Source: Candidatus Limnocylindrales bacterium (GTDB lineage: Bacteria > Desulfobacterota > Binatia > UBA1149 > CAITLU01). From it: a stretch of DNA of 64,000 nucleotides. The notes beneath the pieces were generated by a model. It ran no database searches, was not told the origin of the DNA, and was given only the letters and a program-made list of their open reading frames with translations. The DNA lies in contig DATNBU010000002.1 of NCBI GenBank assembly GCA_035571835.1, forward strand, positions 1 through 64,000, written 5' to 3'. The position numbers were made by a program, and so were the translations under genes. Shown here piece after piece: positions 11,576 through 20,956 of this stretch. Position 1 is the stretch's first letter, and the number at the start of each line of letters is the position of its first letter.

Positions 11576-13624
11576 TCAGTCGCCGGAGACGGCGTCGAAA
11601 CGTCCGGGAACGTTGCGCTTGATGCCCTGGCCGTCGAACGAGGCTTCCCAGCATCCGCCGCCGCGTGACTGCAGCTGCGCGCGGACCGGCAGATCCAGCG
11701 GCGTAGCCGCGAGGACGCCGCTGTGCGCCTTGACCGCAATGCGCGCCTGTCCGTCGCCGCCCGCCGTCAGCAGGGCCTTCTCGACGCCGTCGGGATGGCC
11801 GTCGGCGCTCTGGAACCTGAGCTTCGTCGAACGCAGCTCGCGCCAGCAGCTCTCGCCCTCGCACAGAAGATCGAGCGGCATGCGCAGCTCGCCGATCGAG
11901 CGCGCGAGGCCGTCCGCGCCGGAGTACAGGCAGAGGCTCAGCGCTTCATCGTCGGCATCGCGGAAATCGTCGAGCGAAGTCGCTGCCCCATCCTTCCAGT
12001 TGAAGCGAAGCGACTGCACGTCGTCGCCCGAGATGGAAAGCTTCGATGCGCCCGGGTGCGTCGTCTGCCGGCAATCCGCATCGGGGACAGGCGGGCAGAT
12101 GCAGCCGCTGCCGTACGCGATGTACGGACACGGATCGCGGAAGTCGGGGTCACCGTCGGCATCGCTGTCGGCAAGATCGCCGCAGATCGACGGCGGAGCG
12201 GCGCTGGTGAACGCCTCGGCAAGAGGCCGCCCGTCCATGCCTGTCGCATCGATTCCGAGCAGCCATGCAACCGTGGCGGCAACGTCGGTGTTCTCGGACT
12301 GCTCCGGCAGGCGCGACATCGGGTCGACCACTGCGGCCGGATCGCCGATCGTCTGCTTGCGCAGCGTCGCGAGGCCGCCGGTCACGACGAACGTGTTGTG
12401 GAACGTAACCAAGTGGCCGTGATTGCCGGGCAGAGGATTGGACGACGAGCTTGGGTCGCTGATGCGCCATCCCTGTTTCGCGACGATCACGAGATCGCCG
12501 ATGTTTTCATGGCGGGCGCCGAGCGACGCGGGAATCAGCGTGTCTTCGCCCGGATCGAGCGGGTTCGGCTCGCGATACCATGCCGCGTCGACGCCTTCGT
12601 GCATCAGCGCCGTGCTGCGCGCTGCCGCGAGCTTCTGGTTCCTGTCGGGATCGGCCGGATCGACGACGAAAATGCTTCCGGTGCCGCCGTTCTGCACGGC
12701 GAAAAGGCCTGCGTCGAGGTCCGGGGTCAGGTTCACGTAGTTCATCGGCGTCGACCAGTCCATGCCGTGATCGCTGACGAGGATCATCACCGTCGTGTCC
12801 CATCGCCCCGCCGCGTCGAGATCGTCGACGAGCTGGCCGACGAGCGTGTCGGTGTCCATCAGTGCGGCGTAGCGTGCGAACGGCGTACCGGACGGGCCGC
12901 TCGCGTCGATGTGCCCGCTGCGATCGGTGTCGCCGAGATTGATGAAAAGAAAGTCCGCGTCGGGCAGGAAGCCGCGCGCTTCGCGCATCGTTGTCTGATC
13001 GGGCGTGTGGTTCGACTCCGGGATGAACGTCGGGTCGGCGCTCGGATCGAAGCTCTGGCCGGGTGCGCGGTTGATCCCGCAATCGCTTCCCGAATAGCCG
13101 CACTCCGAAAAGATCTCGTACAGATAGCTCTTCGACAGTGCAGCAGCCGTGCGGACGCCGGGACACGCGTCGTGGATGCGCGTGAACAGCGTGGTCGCTT
13201 CGAGCTCGCTCGGCAGCGACAGATCGGTCGCGACCGGATCGCCGGTGCGGTTCCAGTAGCTGTTGCCGGCGATGCCACTGTGCTCGGGCATCATGCCGGT
13301 CATCATCGCGACGTGGTTCGGAATCGTCTCCGCGGAAAAGACCGCTCGCGAATGCGCGTAGCTGGTGCCTTCGTCGCGCAGAAGCGTCAGGTTCGGCGTT
13401 GCCGGATACGACTGGCCGAACTCGTCGGGCATCAGGCTGTCGACCACAAGCACCACCACGGTCAGTTTTTGCGGGTCGGCCGCAGCCGCGGCCGCCGGCA
13501 GGGCCGCAGCGACCGCGAATGTCGCAAGGGCCATGGTCACGGCGGAGCAACGCAAGGAGCCGGCAAGGCTTGGGATTCTCGGGAACAGAGCCGCGCTGAG
13601 CAGGCGGCCGGTTCGAAGCTGCAT
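11576..13624 (-). CDS. exported type I phosphodiesterase/nucleotide pyrophosphatase-like enzyme
   Basis: A 682-residue alkaline phosphatase-superfamily protein with a Sec signal (about 28-49, ending AAAAAA-D). Superfamily metal and nucleophile residues are visible: Asp62 in VLVVDSLMPD, Thr100 in SAETIPNH, INLGDTDRSGH, ILVSDHGM and PGNHGHLV. It therefore should cleave phosphodiesters or pyrophosphates outside the cytoplasm. A calcium-rich linker (DSDADGDPDFRDPCP) precedes a C-terminal beta-rich region of about 170 residues typical of secreted proteins in this lineage. The ATG at 13624 has GGAGG upstream. It is the first gene of a two-gene operon with the phospholipase C-like enzyme. I see no Pho-box that I could defend. 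Confidence 0.85.
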   Translation of the reverse strand: MQLRTGRLLSAALFPRIPSLAGSLRCSAVTMALATFAVAAALPAAAAAADPQKLTVVVLVVDSLMPDEFGQSYPATPNLTLLRDEGTSYAHSRAVFSAETIPNHVAMMTGMMPEHSGIAGNSYWNRTGDPVATDLSLPSELEATTLFTRIHDACPGVRTAAALSKSYLYEIFSECGYSGSDCGINRAPGQSFDPSADPTFIPESNHTPDQTTMREARGFLPDADFLFINLGDTDRSGHIDASGPSGTPFARYAALMDTDTLVGQLVDDLDAAGRWDTTVMILVSDHGMDWSTPMNYVNLTPDLDAGLFAVQNGGTGSIFVVDPADPDRNQKLAAARSTALMHEGVDAAWYREPNPLDPGEDTLIPASLGARHENIGDLVIVAKQGWRISDPSSSSNPLPGNHGHLVTFHNTFVVTGGLATLRKQTIGDPAAVVDPMSRLPEQSENTDVAATVAWLLGIDATGMDGRPLAEAFTSAAPPSICGDLADSDADGDPDFRDPCPYIAYGSGCICPPVPDADCRQTTHPGASKLSISGDDVQSLRFNWKDGAATSLDDFRDADDEALSLCLYSGADGLARSIGELRMPLDLLCEGESCWRELRSTKLRFQSADGHPDGVEKALLTAGGDGQARIAVKAHSGVLAATPLDLPVRAQLQSRGGGCWEASFDGQGIKRNVPGRFDAVSGD

Positions 13625-14009
13625 GAAGGTGGCCCTCCGGCCGGAAAGCATTCGAAGCCGGGAAACCCTCCCCGGGGACGCCCATCCGGACACTGCTGAC
13701 ATTAGTGTAAGGTAGGCTGGGCCAGCAAGACGGTTTGCCGGACGTCTTAAAAGAAAGCGGCGCCGGCCGGCTGCCGGACCTGGTCAGCCGTCGAGTTGTC
13801 GGACCTCGCCGCAGGGAATGCAGTGGCCAATCGTCGGGGCGGTTGGGGCCGCTTGCTCGCCCGGGTCGTGGTCACCCGTCGGCGGCGCGCGTCAGGGTTG
13901 AAGTGCGAATTCTCTCCCGCACGCGCCGGGAAAGGCATTGGCACACCTTCCAATTCTGCAAACGTTTGTTGTGTTCAGGCAACGGCAACGAACCGCAAGG
14001 AGTTTCCCC
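13625..14009. other. 385-bp divergent intergenic region
   Basis: This lies between the phosphatase operon (minus) and the small exported protein gene (plus), so it must hold promoters for both. I cannot pick out convincing -35/-10 boxes. Short open frames here have no family features and atypical starts, and I see no gene. Confidence 0.5.
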
Positions 14010-14420
14010 ATGAAGATCCAGAGTCTCGCATCAATACTTTCTTTCGGGCTACTGCTCGGCTCACTGGTCGCCACGACGAGCAGCGCCGACGAGACCGTCA
14101 CGACAACCACGAAGACCACGACGTACTCCGGCATCGTTTCGCAGATCGACCCGACCGCATCGACGATCATCCTCAAGTCGGAGTCCTCGCCGGAGCCGAC
14201 GACCTACAGCTTCACGAAGGAGACCACCTTCGTCGATCCGACCGGCCGCGTCGTGTCGTACGAATCGATGCGCAATGCGCCGGTGACCGTCGAGTACACG
14301 AACGACGGCGGCCGCATGGTCGTTCGCAAGGTCATCCAGACGGGCCCCGCCGTGGTCGTGCCGGCGCAGCCGCAGGTTCAAAAGCGCGTGACCGAGACGC
14401 GCACGGTGCACGAGGACTGA
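14010..14420 (+). CDS. small exported protein of unknown function
   Basis: A 136-residue protein with a good Sec signal (MKIQSLASILSFGLLLGSL to about residue 26). The mature part is Thr/Val-rich and beta-strand-like. The core YSGIVSQIDPTASTIIL resembles small OB-like or DUF5666-type periplasmic proteins, but I would not name it. AAGGAG lies eight bases before the ATG, so translation is well supported. A 10-bp hairpin follows the stop by 18 bp. Confidence 0.75.
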   Translation: MKIQSLASILSFGLLLGSLVATTSSADETVTTTTKTTTYSGIVSQIDPTASTIILKSESSPEPTTYSFTKETTFVDPTGRVVSYESMRNAPVTVEYTNDGGRMVVRKVIQTGPAVVVPAQPQVQKRVTETRTVHED

Positions 14421-14762
14421 TTGAGTCTGTCGATCGCGTGCCGCCGGCGGTTATCGTGCACCGGCGGCACGTGGTCGCTCGGTCGAGCGATACCGGGGCG
14501 CGCTGTGGCAGCCCGTTGCCGGCGTCGCATCCAGCATCACCACCGCATCGTCCGCTCGTTCGGCGCAGCGAACGACCATCGGCCCCTGCATCGCCCCGGA
14601 TCATCTTCCCGTCACGCACGCATGAACTTCGCAGATCTCGACGGCGGGCGGCTGTCCGCCGAAAAAATTTAGGGCGCATGGGTTGCATGCCGCGCACCGA
14701 TGTTTATCCGGTCATTGCTCACTTTGATTCGTGTCAACGACCACGACTTGGGAGTAACGACG
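14421..14762. other. 342-bp gap between two small genes
   Basis: Apart from the hairpin at its left end I see no gene, repeat or recognised regulatory motif. Open frames here are short and composition-driven. Confidence 0.5.
14438..14470 (+). terminator. hairpin after the small exported-protein gene
   Basis: GTGCCGCCGG and CCGGCGGCAC are perfect 10-bp inverted repeats around a 13-base loop, 18 bp past the stop codon. There is no downstream T-tract. It may be a terminator or 3' stability hairpin. Confidence 0.45.
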
Positions 14763-15035
14763 ATGCTTTCGGGCCGCGAGATCTGGCAGTTCGAGGTGAA
14801 AGAGATTCCAGGGGGCGACTACTGCCTCTGTCCTGAGCCGAGAGAGGAACCCCACCGGCTGGCACGCGCGAAACAGGCGGCAAAGACCGTTCTCGACAGC
14901 TGGCACATCAACTTCGTTCTTCCGTCCGGAACCGATTTCGAAGACGCACAGCGAATTGCCGAGCTGCTCAACGAGTGGGTGCGGGAGGTCACGTGTACGG
15001 CGCGTGTCCCGGCCGCCGAGGCGTGCGACGGCTGA
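14763..15035 (+). CDS. small conserved-looking hypothetical protein
   Basis: A 90-residue acidic, soluble protein beginning MLSGREIWQFEVKEIPGG. It has an amphipathic helix (AQRIAELLNEWVREV) near the end and no signal peptide. I do not recognise it. GGGAG upstream and the regular codon pattern support expression from the ATG at 14763; an in-frame ATG at 14700 lacks such a site. It converges on the DUF899 gene 125 bp away. Confidence 0.55.
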   Translation: MLSGREIWQFEVKEIPGGDYCLCPEPREEPHRLARAKQAAKTVLDSWHINFVLPSGTDFEDAQRIAELLNEWVREVTCTARVPAAEACDG

Positions 15036-15160
15036 CGAATCGGTCCCTTCGCGTGCGCTGCGTTTGTCGCGTCGCTCCCGTGCCGCTTGCCGCGAGTCGC
15101 TCCCGTGGCGCCCGCCGCGAGTCGCTTCCGTCCGGCTCTGCGAATGGACGGCCGGTGGTC

Positions 15161-15901
15161 CTACCGTGAAGCGCCCGCGGCGCGCAGCTTCGGCGCATAG
15201 TCGAGCGACGCGTACCAGCTTCCGCGTCCCTGCGGAGTGATATCCAGAAAATTGTAGACCGCGCAGAGAAGGTCGATGCCGCGCTCCTTGATGTCGGGAG
15301 CCATCTTCGGATGCGCCGTATAGAAGTGGCGCACCTTGCCGTTCGCATCCTTCGTGAACACCGTGACGCTCGAGTCCTGGTTTCCCTCGCGGTCCTCGCC
15401 GGCCAGGTCGTACTTGAACGTGCTGTCGCCGGCGCTGAGCAGCCGAAGATTGTTCCAGCCCCGCTCGCGCGCATAGGCCCGCAGCGTCCTCGTGTCGGCG
15501 GCCGCGACGATCGCGACGTCGACGTTCTGTGCCAGGTGATGCGCCACGCCGTTGCAACCGTCGATCCACATCGTGCACATCGGGCAGGCCGTGGTCTTCT
15601 TCTTGCCGTACATGAAGTGGTAGACGATCAGTGCGCGGTCCGGGCCGGTGAAGAGCTCGCTCAGGCGCGTTTTTCGCACCGGCGAATCGCCGGCTTCGAG
15701 ATCGGCCGGTCCTTCCTCGAACACGTAGTCCTCGACGATCGCACCGGGTGGGAGCCGGCGCCGAAGCTCGGCGACGCGCTCGCGCTGTTGCATGAGCTCG
15801 ATTTCCGCGAGTCGCAGCTCCTCGCGCCTGGCGAGGTACTCGGCCGGCTCGTCGGGAAGATTGGTCAGCCGGAACGTACCGTCGATTGTCTCGTAGACCA
15901 T
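15161..15901 (-). CDS. DUF899 thioredoxin-like protein
   Basis: A 246-residue cytoplasmic protein of the DUF899 family, which has a thioredoxin/AhpC-like fold. The redox motif CPMC sits at about 105-108 within YHFMYGKKKTTACPMCTMW, typical of the family. The conserved C-terminal region contains GSWYASLDYAP. Family members are often described as predicted dithiol-disulfide isomerases, but their physiological substrate is unknown. The start is strongly supported by AGGAGGT seven bases upstream. It lies 84 bp downstream of otsB on the same strand, so read-through from the trehalose operon is possible. Confidence 0.85.
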   Translation of the reverse strand: MVYETIDGTFRLTNLPDEPAEYLARREELRLAEIELMQQRERVAELRRRLPPGAIVEDYVFEEGPADLEAGDSPVRKTRLSELFTGPDRALIVYHFMYGKKKTTACPMCTMWIDGCNGVAHHLAQNVDVAIVAAADTRTLRAYARERGWNNLRLLSAGDSTFKYDLAGEDREGNQDSSVTVFTKDANGKVRHFYTAHPKMAPDIKERGIDLLCAVYNFLDITPQGRGSWYASLDYAPKLRAAGASR

Positions 15902-15985
15902 GTTCGCACCTCCTGATCGCGGCGGGAGCGAGGCCTCCCGCAGGTTGTGGGAAGACGGCGATATCCGTCGAGCGGTCCCCGGGAG

Positions 15986-16735
15986 CTACGCCGCACTGCG
16001 GAAGCGGGCGAGCTGCTCGAGAACGCTGTCCACCTCGTGCTGGTCGCTCAGGAAATATTCCGCGGCCGTCGATCGCGACGGTCCGACGCGCACCGAAGTC
16101 ACGTGCTCGGACGGTCCCAGGCGGAACGCGTCTTCGTCGGTCACGTCGTCGCCGATGTAGAGCGCATGCTCGACCTCTTCGGCATTCATGACCTGCAGCA
16201 GCGCATTTCCCTTGTTCGGCGCTTCCGCCGGAACGACATTGAACACGAGCTTGCCCGGAACCACGCGCACTCGCTGCGTGAGCTCCTTGATCGCCGCACG
16301 GATCACGCGGCGCGCATCGGCACGGTGCGGCGAACGCCGGTAATGCACCGCCAGCGAGTAACGCTTGTTCTCGATGTCGATGTCCTGACGGTTGCCGAGC
16401 AGCTCCATCAGGCGCTGGTACGCCTCGCCGGAATCGCGCTCGAACTGCGCCATGCGCGAGCACGGCTCGATCCCGTGGTTGCCGACCACGTGCTGGATCC
16501 CGGTTCCGCCGACGCGATGCTCGACGTCGCTGCGGCTTCGGCCCGAAATCACCGCGCACGGATACAGCGAGCAGACCTGCTCGACGAGCCGCCTGGTATC
16601 GGGCCGCATCTCGGCGCGTTCACGGTCGGGAACGATCGGTGCGAGCGTTCCGTCGAAATCGAATGCCACCAGCAGGCGCGTATGCGCCAGCTCCGAAAGG
16701 GTTTTCGTTCCTGAGTCTTCGAGAAGGTGTGTCAT
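15986..16735 (-). CDS. otsB: trehalose-6-phosphate phosphatase
   Basis: A 249-residue HAD-superfamily phosphatase that removes phosphate from trehalose-6-phosphate to give trehalose. Motif I is DFDGTLAPIV (Asp26, Asp28), motif II is ISGRS (about 66), the conserved lysine region is APNKGNALL, and motif IV is GDDVTDEDAF (about 196). Length and order are standard for OtsB. The ATG at 16735 overlaps the otsA stop codon as ATGA, so the two are probably translationally coupled. Regulation should follow otsA. Confidence 0.93.
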   Translation of the reverse strand: MTHLLEDSGTKTLSELAHTRLLVAFDFDGTLAPIVPDRERAEMRPDTRRLVEQVCSLYPCAVISGRSRSDVEHRVGGTGIQHVVGNHGIEPCSRMAQFERDSGEAYQRLMELLGNRQDIDIENKRYSLAVHYRRSPHRADARRVIRAAIKELTQRVRVVPGKLVFNVVPAEAPNKGNALLQVMNAEEVEHALYIGDDVTDEDAFRLGPSEHVTSVRVGPSRSTAAEYFLSDQHEVDSVLEQLARFRSAA

Positions 16736-19002
16736 ATTCCCACTGCCCGTTGCGGAGGTCCGAAAGACGAACCTGTAGAAGGAGTCGCAGTCGATAGGCG
16801 TCCTGTGATTCGTTCGCGCCGCCGCAGCTCGGCCGCGTCGATCAGCATGCGCCCTGCCCATCTATAAACATTGAATTCGGAAACCATACGTCGCATCGAG
16901 CGCATGCGCTCGCGCTGCTCTTCGACCGGCATGCGAAGCGCCGTCGCGAGGGCGTCGGCGGCCTGGCGAAGATCATAGGGGTTGACAATGAGCGCTTCGG
17001 CGAGATCGCGCGCAGCGCCTGTGAACTGACTGAGCACGAGCACGCCGAGGCCGTCCTCGCGCGCGGCCACGAACTCCTTGGCCGTCAGGTTCATTCCATC
17101 GTGAAGGCTGCTCACGTAGCAGAGATCGGCGGCCCGGAAATAACGGAACACCGCCTGCGGCTCGTGATGGAAACGCCGCAGCACGATCGGACGGTAGCTC
17201 CCGCTCGCCCAGCGCTCGTTGATCTCGCGGGCGAGCTGCTCGATCCGGTCGTTGAGCTCCTGGTAGCGCGCGATCTTGGTGCGGCTCGGCGCGGCGATCT
17301 GCACGAACACGAAGCGGCCTCGGAACTCCGGATAATGCTCCAGCAGCGTGTCGACCGCGTGCAGCCGCTCCTCGATTCCCTTGGTGTAGTCGAGCCGGTC
17401 GGCACCGACGCCGATCAGGGCATCCTCGGCGAGGCCGAGCTCTTCGCGCACCTCGCGACGGCAGTCGGCAACCGCCGGCACGTGCTTGAGCCAGCGCACC
17501 GGCCATTCGATGGAAATCGGATACGCGCGCACGAGCGTGCGGCGCGCGCCCTGCACGACGGCGTTCATCTCGCGATCGATGCGGCTTTCCATGAACGCAT
17601 CGACCGAATCGAAGAAATTGTTGCAGTGCTGGCGCGTATGAAAGCCGATGATGCTCGAGCCGAGCAGTCCGGAGATCAGCTCCTCGGACCACGGGCAGAT
17701 CGCGATGCGCTCCGCGCTCGGCCAAGGAATGTGCCAGAACGTGAGGATCGTCGCGCGCGGCAGCCGTTCCCGGATCATCCGCGGCGCAAGCGCGAAGTGG
17801 TAGTCCTGCACCAGCACGATCGGATCGTCGCTGTCGACCTCCTCGCAGACCGCATCGGCGAATTTGCGGTTGACGCTGACGTAGTGCTCCCAGTTCTCCG
17901 ATCGGAAGATCGGGCGCGCGTCGGCTACGTGACAGAGCGGCCACAGGCCTTCGTTCGAAAAACCGTAGTAGTACCCGTTCTCTTCTTCCTCGCTCAGCCA
18001 CACGCGGCGGACCGTGTAGGACTCTTCGCCGGGCGGAACGCGGATGTGCGCATCGGCATCGACGGTTTCGCGGTCGGCCGAACCTCCGCCATGGGCAACC
18101 CACACGCCCGAGCATGCGCGCATGACCGGTTCGAGCGCCGTCACGAGCCCGCTTGCCGGATGAAGTACCTGGACGTCGCCGTTGCTTCGCTGGTGGATGT
18201 AAGGCTCGCGGTTGGCGAGCACGACCACGCGCTCTCCCTGCAGGTGCTCGCGCAGCGCTGCGCGCAGCCGTTCGGCGTCCCACGGCCCGAGCTTCGACTC
18301 GCGGCGTCGTTCGCGATCGAGGCGGCTCACGAGCGAGCGCACATCGCGCGCAAGCGGCTGGAATGCGCTCTCCGGCTCGGGTTCCGGCTCCGGCCCGGCC
18401 GGCGCCGGGACCGGCTGGTCGACGGCAATGGTTCGCACCGCCAGCAGCGTGACGAACGACGCGCCGACGGCCAGCGCGAAGAACGTCAGCAGGAAGACCG
18501 CGACCGTCGTGGTTTCGCGCCGATGCATGCGCTCGAGATCGTGCATGAGCACGACGACGCCGAACGGCGTGCTGCCGGACTCGAGCGGCACCGCGCTCAG
18601 CAGGACTCGACCCGATTCGAGCTTGTCCTTCATCATGAAGTCGACGAGCTGACCTCCGCCCCCGGCGGCGGCCTTCATGCGCTCGACTACCGTCCGGCAC
18701 TCGAGCTCCGGCGGCCAGGCCTCCGTGGTGGCCAGCACCGTGCCGTCGGCCGCGCACGCCGCTGCCCCCATCACGCGCTCCTCGCGCGCGATGTCGCGCA
18801 GATTCTCGGCGAGCTTCTCGCGACTCCCTTTCCAGTTGGCAACGAGAGTTCGCCTGGCGATCGTCACGGCAAGGCGCGATCGGGACTGGAGATCGTTCTC
18901 GGACCAGCGCTCGGTGATGGTGCTGCTCGTCAGATAACCGACGAGTGTGAGCACAGCGAGGCCGGCGAGAAGCACCACACCAAAGCGAACTGCGCGGCGC
19001 AT
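16732..19002 (-). CDS. otsA: trehalose-6-phosphate synthase with N-terminal membrane sensor-like region
   Basis: A 756-residue fusion. Residues from about 250 form a complete GT20 trehalose-6-phosphate synthase, joining UDP- or other NDP-glucose to glucose-6-phosphate. Markers are VLANREPY, VQDYHFALAPRMIR, HIPWPS, GADRLDYTKGIEERL (about 532-546) and LHDGMNLTAKEFVAAR (about 628). Standard OtsA is about 450-500 residues; the extra 250 here comprise TM1 (about 7-25), an extracytoplasmic loop of about 140 residues, TM2 (about 165-190) and a Pro/Glu-rich linker. That is the topology of a sensor module placing the enzyme on the inner face of the membrane. It is coupled to otsB and divergent from a GH15 enzyme 60 bp away. 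A direct osmotic or envelope-stress input to trehalose synthesis is my inference. Confidence 0.9.
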   Translation of the reverse strand: MRRAVRFGVVLLAGLAVLTLVGYLTSSTITERWSENDLQSRSRLAVTIARRTLVANWKGSREKLAENLRDIAREERVMGAAACAADGTVLATTEAWPPELECRTVVERMKAAAGGGGQLVDFMMKDKLESGRVLLSAVPLESGSTPFGVVVLMHDLERMHRRETTTVAVFLLTFFALAVGASFVTLLAVRTIAVDQPVPAPAGPEPEPEPESAFQPLARDVRSLVSRLDRERRRESKLGPWDAERLRAALREHLQGERVVVLANREPYIHQRSNGDVQVLHPASGLVTALEPVMRACSGVWVAHGGGSADRETVDADAHIRVPPGEESYTVRRVWLSEEEENGYYYGFSNEGLWPLCHVADARPIFRSENWEHYVSVNRKFADAVCEEVDSDDPIVLVQDYHFALAPRMIRERLPRATILTFWHIPWPSAERIAICPWSEELISGLLGSSIIGFHTRQHCNNFFDSVDAFMESRIDREMNAVVQGARRTLVRAYPISIEWPVRWLKHVPAVADCRREVREELGLAEDALIGVGADRLDYTKGIEERLHAVDTLLEHYPEFRGRFVFVQIAAPSRTKIARYQELNDRIEQLAREINERWASGSYRPIVLRRFHHEPQAVFRYFRAADLCYVSSLHDGMNLTAKEFVAAREDGLGVLVLSQFTGAARDLAEALIVNPYDLRQAADALATALRMPVEEQRERMRSMRRMVSEFNVYRWAGRMLIDAAELRRRERITGRLSTATPSTGSSFGPPQRAVGI

Positions 19003-19062
19003 ACGAAATGATTACCACGAGGATGGTTGGGTGCCCAGATACTGCGTGCTAGAAGCGACTCG

Positions 19063-20829
19063 ATGTCCCTGAGTGATCTTGCCCTCATCGGGAACTGTCA
19101 GCTGTCTGCACTGGTGTCCCGTTCGGGGAGTATTGTCTGGTCGTGCATGCCGCGCTTCGACTCTCCTCCGGTGTTCGCATCCCTGCTCGACGAACTCGAT
19201 GGAGGGGCGTTCACGATCTGTCCGGCCGACCAGAGCGCCGGCATCCAGCGATACCTGCCGAACACCAACGTCGTCGAGACGACGTTCCATTCGAGCGACG
19301 GAAGCTTTCGAATCCTCGATTTCGCGCCGCGTTTCCTGCAATTCGATCGCAGCTTCCGCCCGACCAAGCTGGTGCGCATGGTCGAGCCGCTTTCGGGCAC
19401 GCCGCGCATCTGCGTGCGCTGTGAACCGGTCCTCGGATGGTCGCGGCTTCGTCCGCGCCGCGAATTTGGATCGCACCACATCGACTTCCACGGATATTCC
19501 GAGGAGCTGCGCCTGACCACCAACGCGCCGCTGTCGTACCTCGACGGTGACGCATTCGCGCTCAGCTCGCGTACCGATTTCGTCCTGTCCTGGGGATCAC
19601 CAGTCGAGGAAGGGCTCGAGGCGCTGTGCGACCGCTTCCTGCTCGAGACCGTGCGTTACTGGCAACAGTGGGTAAAGCACTGCGAGATCCCGCCGTTCTA
19701 CCAGGAGCAGGTGATCCGCTCGGCACTTGCGCTCAAGCTGCATTGCTTCGAGGACACCGGTGCGATCATCGCATCGACGACGACGTCGATTCCGGAAGCT
19801 CCGGGCAGCGGACGCACGTGGGACTACCGCTACTGCTGGCTGCGTGACGCGTTCTATACGCTCGGTGCATTCCGCCTGCTCGGCCACTTCGAGGAGCGCG
19901 AGCAGTTCCTTCACTTCCTTCTCAACATCGCTTCGGCATCGGGCGACCTCGACCTCGCGCCGCTCTATCGCATCGACGGCAAGACCGATCTCGACGAACG
20001 CCTGCTCGACGACTGGCCCGGCTATCTCGGCGAGAAACCGGTACGCGTCGGCAACCAGGCCGCCACGCATCGCCAGTACGACGTCTTCGGTGAGATGGTG
20101 CTCGCACTGACGCCGATCTTCCTCGACGCGCGTTTCCGCGAACAGGCCACACCGGCCGCTCTCGACCTCATGCAGAGGCTGGCGCGCAAAGCCGTGCGCG
20201 TGGCGGGTCAACCCGACGCCGGCATCTGGGAGTATCGCGCGGAGTGGCGACCGCAGACGTTCAGCACGCTGATGTGCTGGGCGGCCGCCGACCGCATGAG
20301 CCGCATTGCCGAAGTTCACCGTCCGGCCGACACCGCCGAGTTCCGCGAGGCCGCCGCGAAGATCCGCGACGAGATCCTGCGCGAGGCGCTCGATCCGTCG
20401 CGCGGATGCCTGGTGGCCGATTATCGCGGTACGGAAGTCGACGCGGCGCTGCTGCAGGCCGTCTCCCTGCGTTTCCTCGATCCCTCGGACGAGCGTCTTG
20501 TCGCGACCGTCAACGCCGTGCAGCGCGACCTTCTGTTCGACGGCTGGCTCAGGCGCTATCGCACCAACGACGGCTTCGGCGTTCCCACCGTCGCGTTCAC
20601 GCTGTGCACGTTCTGGCTGATCGAGGCGCTCGGAGCGACCGGCCGCGTGCGCGAAGCGCGCTCGATGATGGAACGCATCTCCGACGTGCATTCGCCGCTC
20701 GGCCTGCTGTCGGAGGACGTCGATCCGAAGACGGGGATGATGTGGGGCAACTTCCCGCAGGCGTATTCGCACGTCGGGATGATTCACGCGGCCTTCGCCG
20801 CGTCGCCGCGCTGGGGCGAGGTAGCATGA
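19063..20829 (+). CDS. GH15 glucoamylase/trehalase-family hydrolase
   Basis: A 588-residue cytoplasmic GH15 enzyme. The N-terminal beta domain opens with the usual ALIGNCQLSALVSRSGSIVW. The alpha/alpha barrel carries TWDYRYCWLRDAFYTL (about 251), GIWEYR (about 388, with the expected catalytic acid Glu) and LLSEDVDPKTGMMWGNFPQA (about 548, with the expected catalytic base Glu). The start at 19063 is the first Met that matches the family N-terminus. It is divergent from otsA with only 60 bp between. GH15 includes glucoamylases and bacterial trehalases, and the location beside otsAB makes a trehalose-degrading role attractive, closing a synthesis/degradation pair. The other possibility is a maltodextrin-directed glucoamylase. 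Confidence 0.87.
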   Translation: MSLSDLALIGNCQLSALVSRSGSIVWSCMPRFDSPPVFASLLDELDGGAFTICPADQSAGIQRYLPNTNVVETTFHSSDGSFRILDFAPRFLQFDRSFRPTKLVRMVEPLSGTPRICVRCEPVLGWSRLRPRREFGSHHIDFHGYSEELRLTTNAPLSYLDGDAFALSSRTDFVLSWGSPVEEGLEALCDRFLLETVRYWQQWVKHCEIPPFYQEQVIRSALALKLHCFEDTGAIIASTTTSIPEAPGSGRTWDYRYCWLRDAFYTLGAFRLLGHFEEREQFLHFLLNIASASGDLDLAPLYRIDGKTDLDERLLDDWPGYLGEKPVRVGNQAATHRQYDVFGEMVLALTPIFLDARFREQATPAALDLMQRLARKAVRVAGQPDAGIWEYRAEWRPQTFSTLMCWAAADRMSRIAEVHRPADTAEFREAAAKIRDEILREALDPSRGCLVADYRGTEVDAALLQAVSLRFLDPSDERLVATVNAVQRDLLFDGWLRRYRTNDGFGVPTVAFTLCTFWLIEALGATGRVREARSMMERISDVHSPLGLLSEDVDPKTGMMWGNFPQAYSHVGMIHAAFAASPRWGEVA

Positions 20830-20849
20830 CGTTGCGGCAGACTGCACGA

Positions 20850-20867
20850 ACATTCCGCGCGGAATGT
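20850..20867. repeat. palindrome variant ACATTCCGCGCGGAATGT
   Basis: A perfect 18-bp inverted repeat whose centre differs from the main form by changes on both arms, so symmetry is kept. Confidence 0.88.
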
Positions 20868-20938
20868 CGGCGATCGTGACGGGTGCGATCGGACGCGCCT
20901 TTATCGATGTGAGACGGAGCAATCTCGCCGATGCGCGA

Positions 20939-20956
20939 ACATTCCCCGGGGAATGT
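20939..20956. repeat. 18-bp palindrome in copy B
   Basis: A perfect copy, followed by the same GACCCAGGTTTCGT tail that follows the copy at 38581. Confidence 0.9.

Noticed and set aside
17101-19011. 636-codon plus-strand frame over otsA
   Set aside because: It covers the strongly supported trehalose-6-phosphate synthase and has no recognisable domain.
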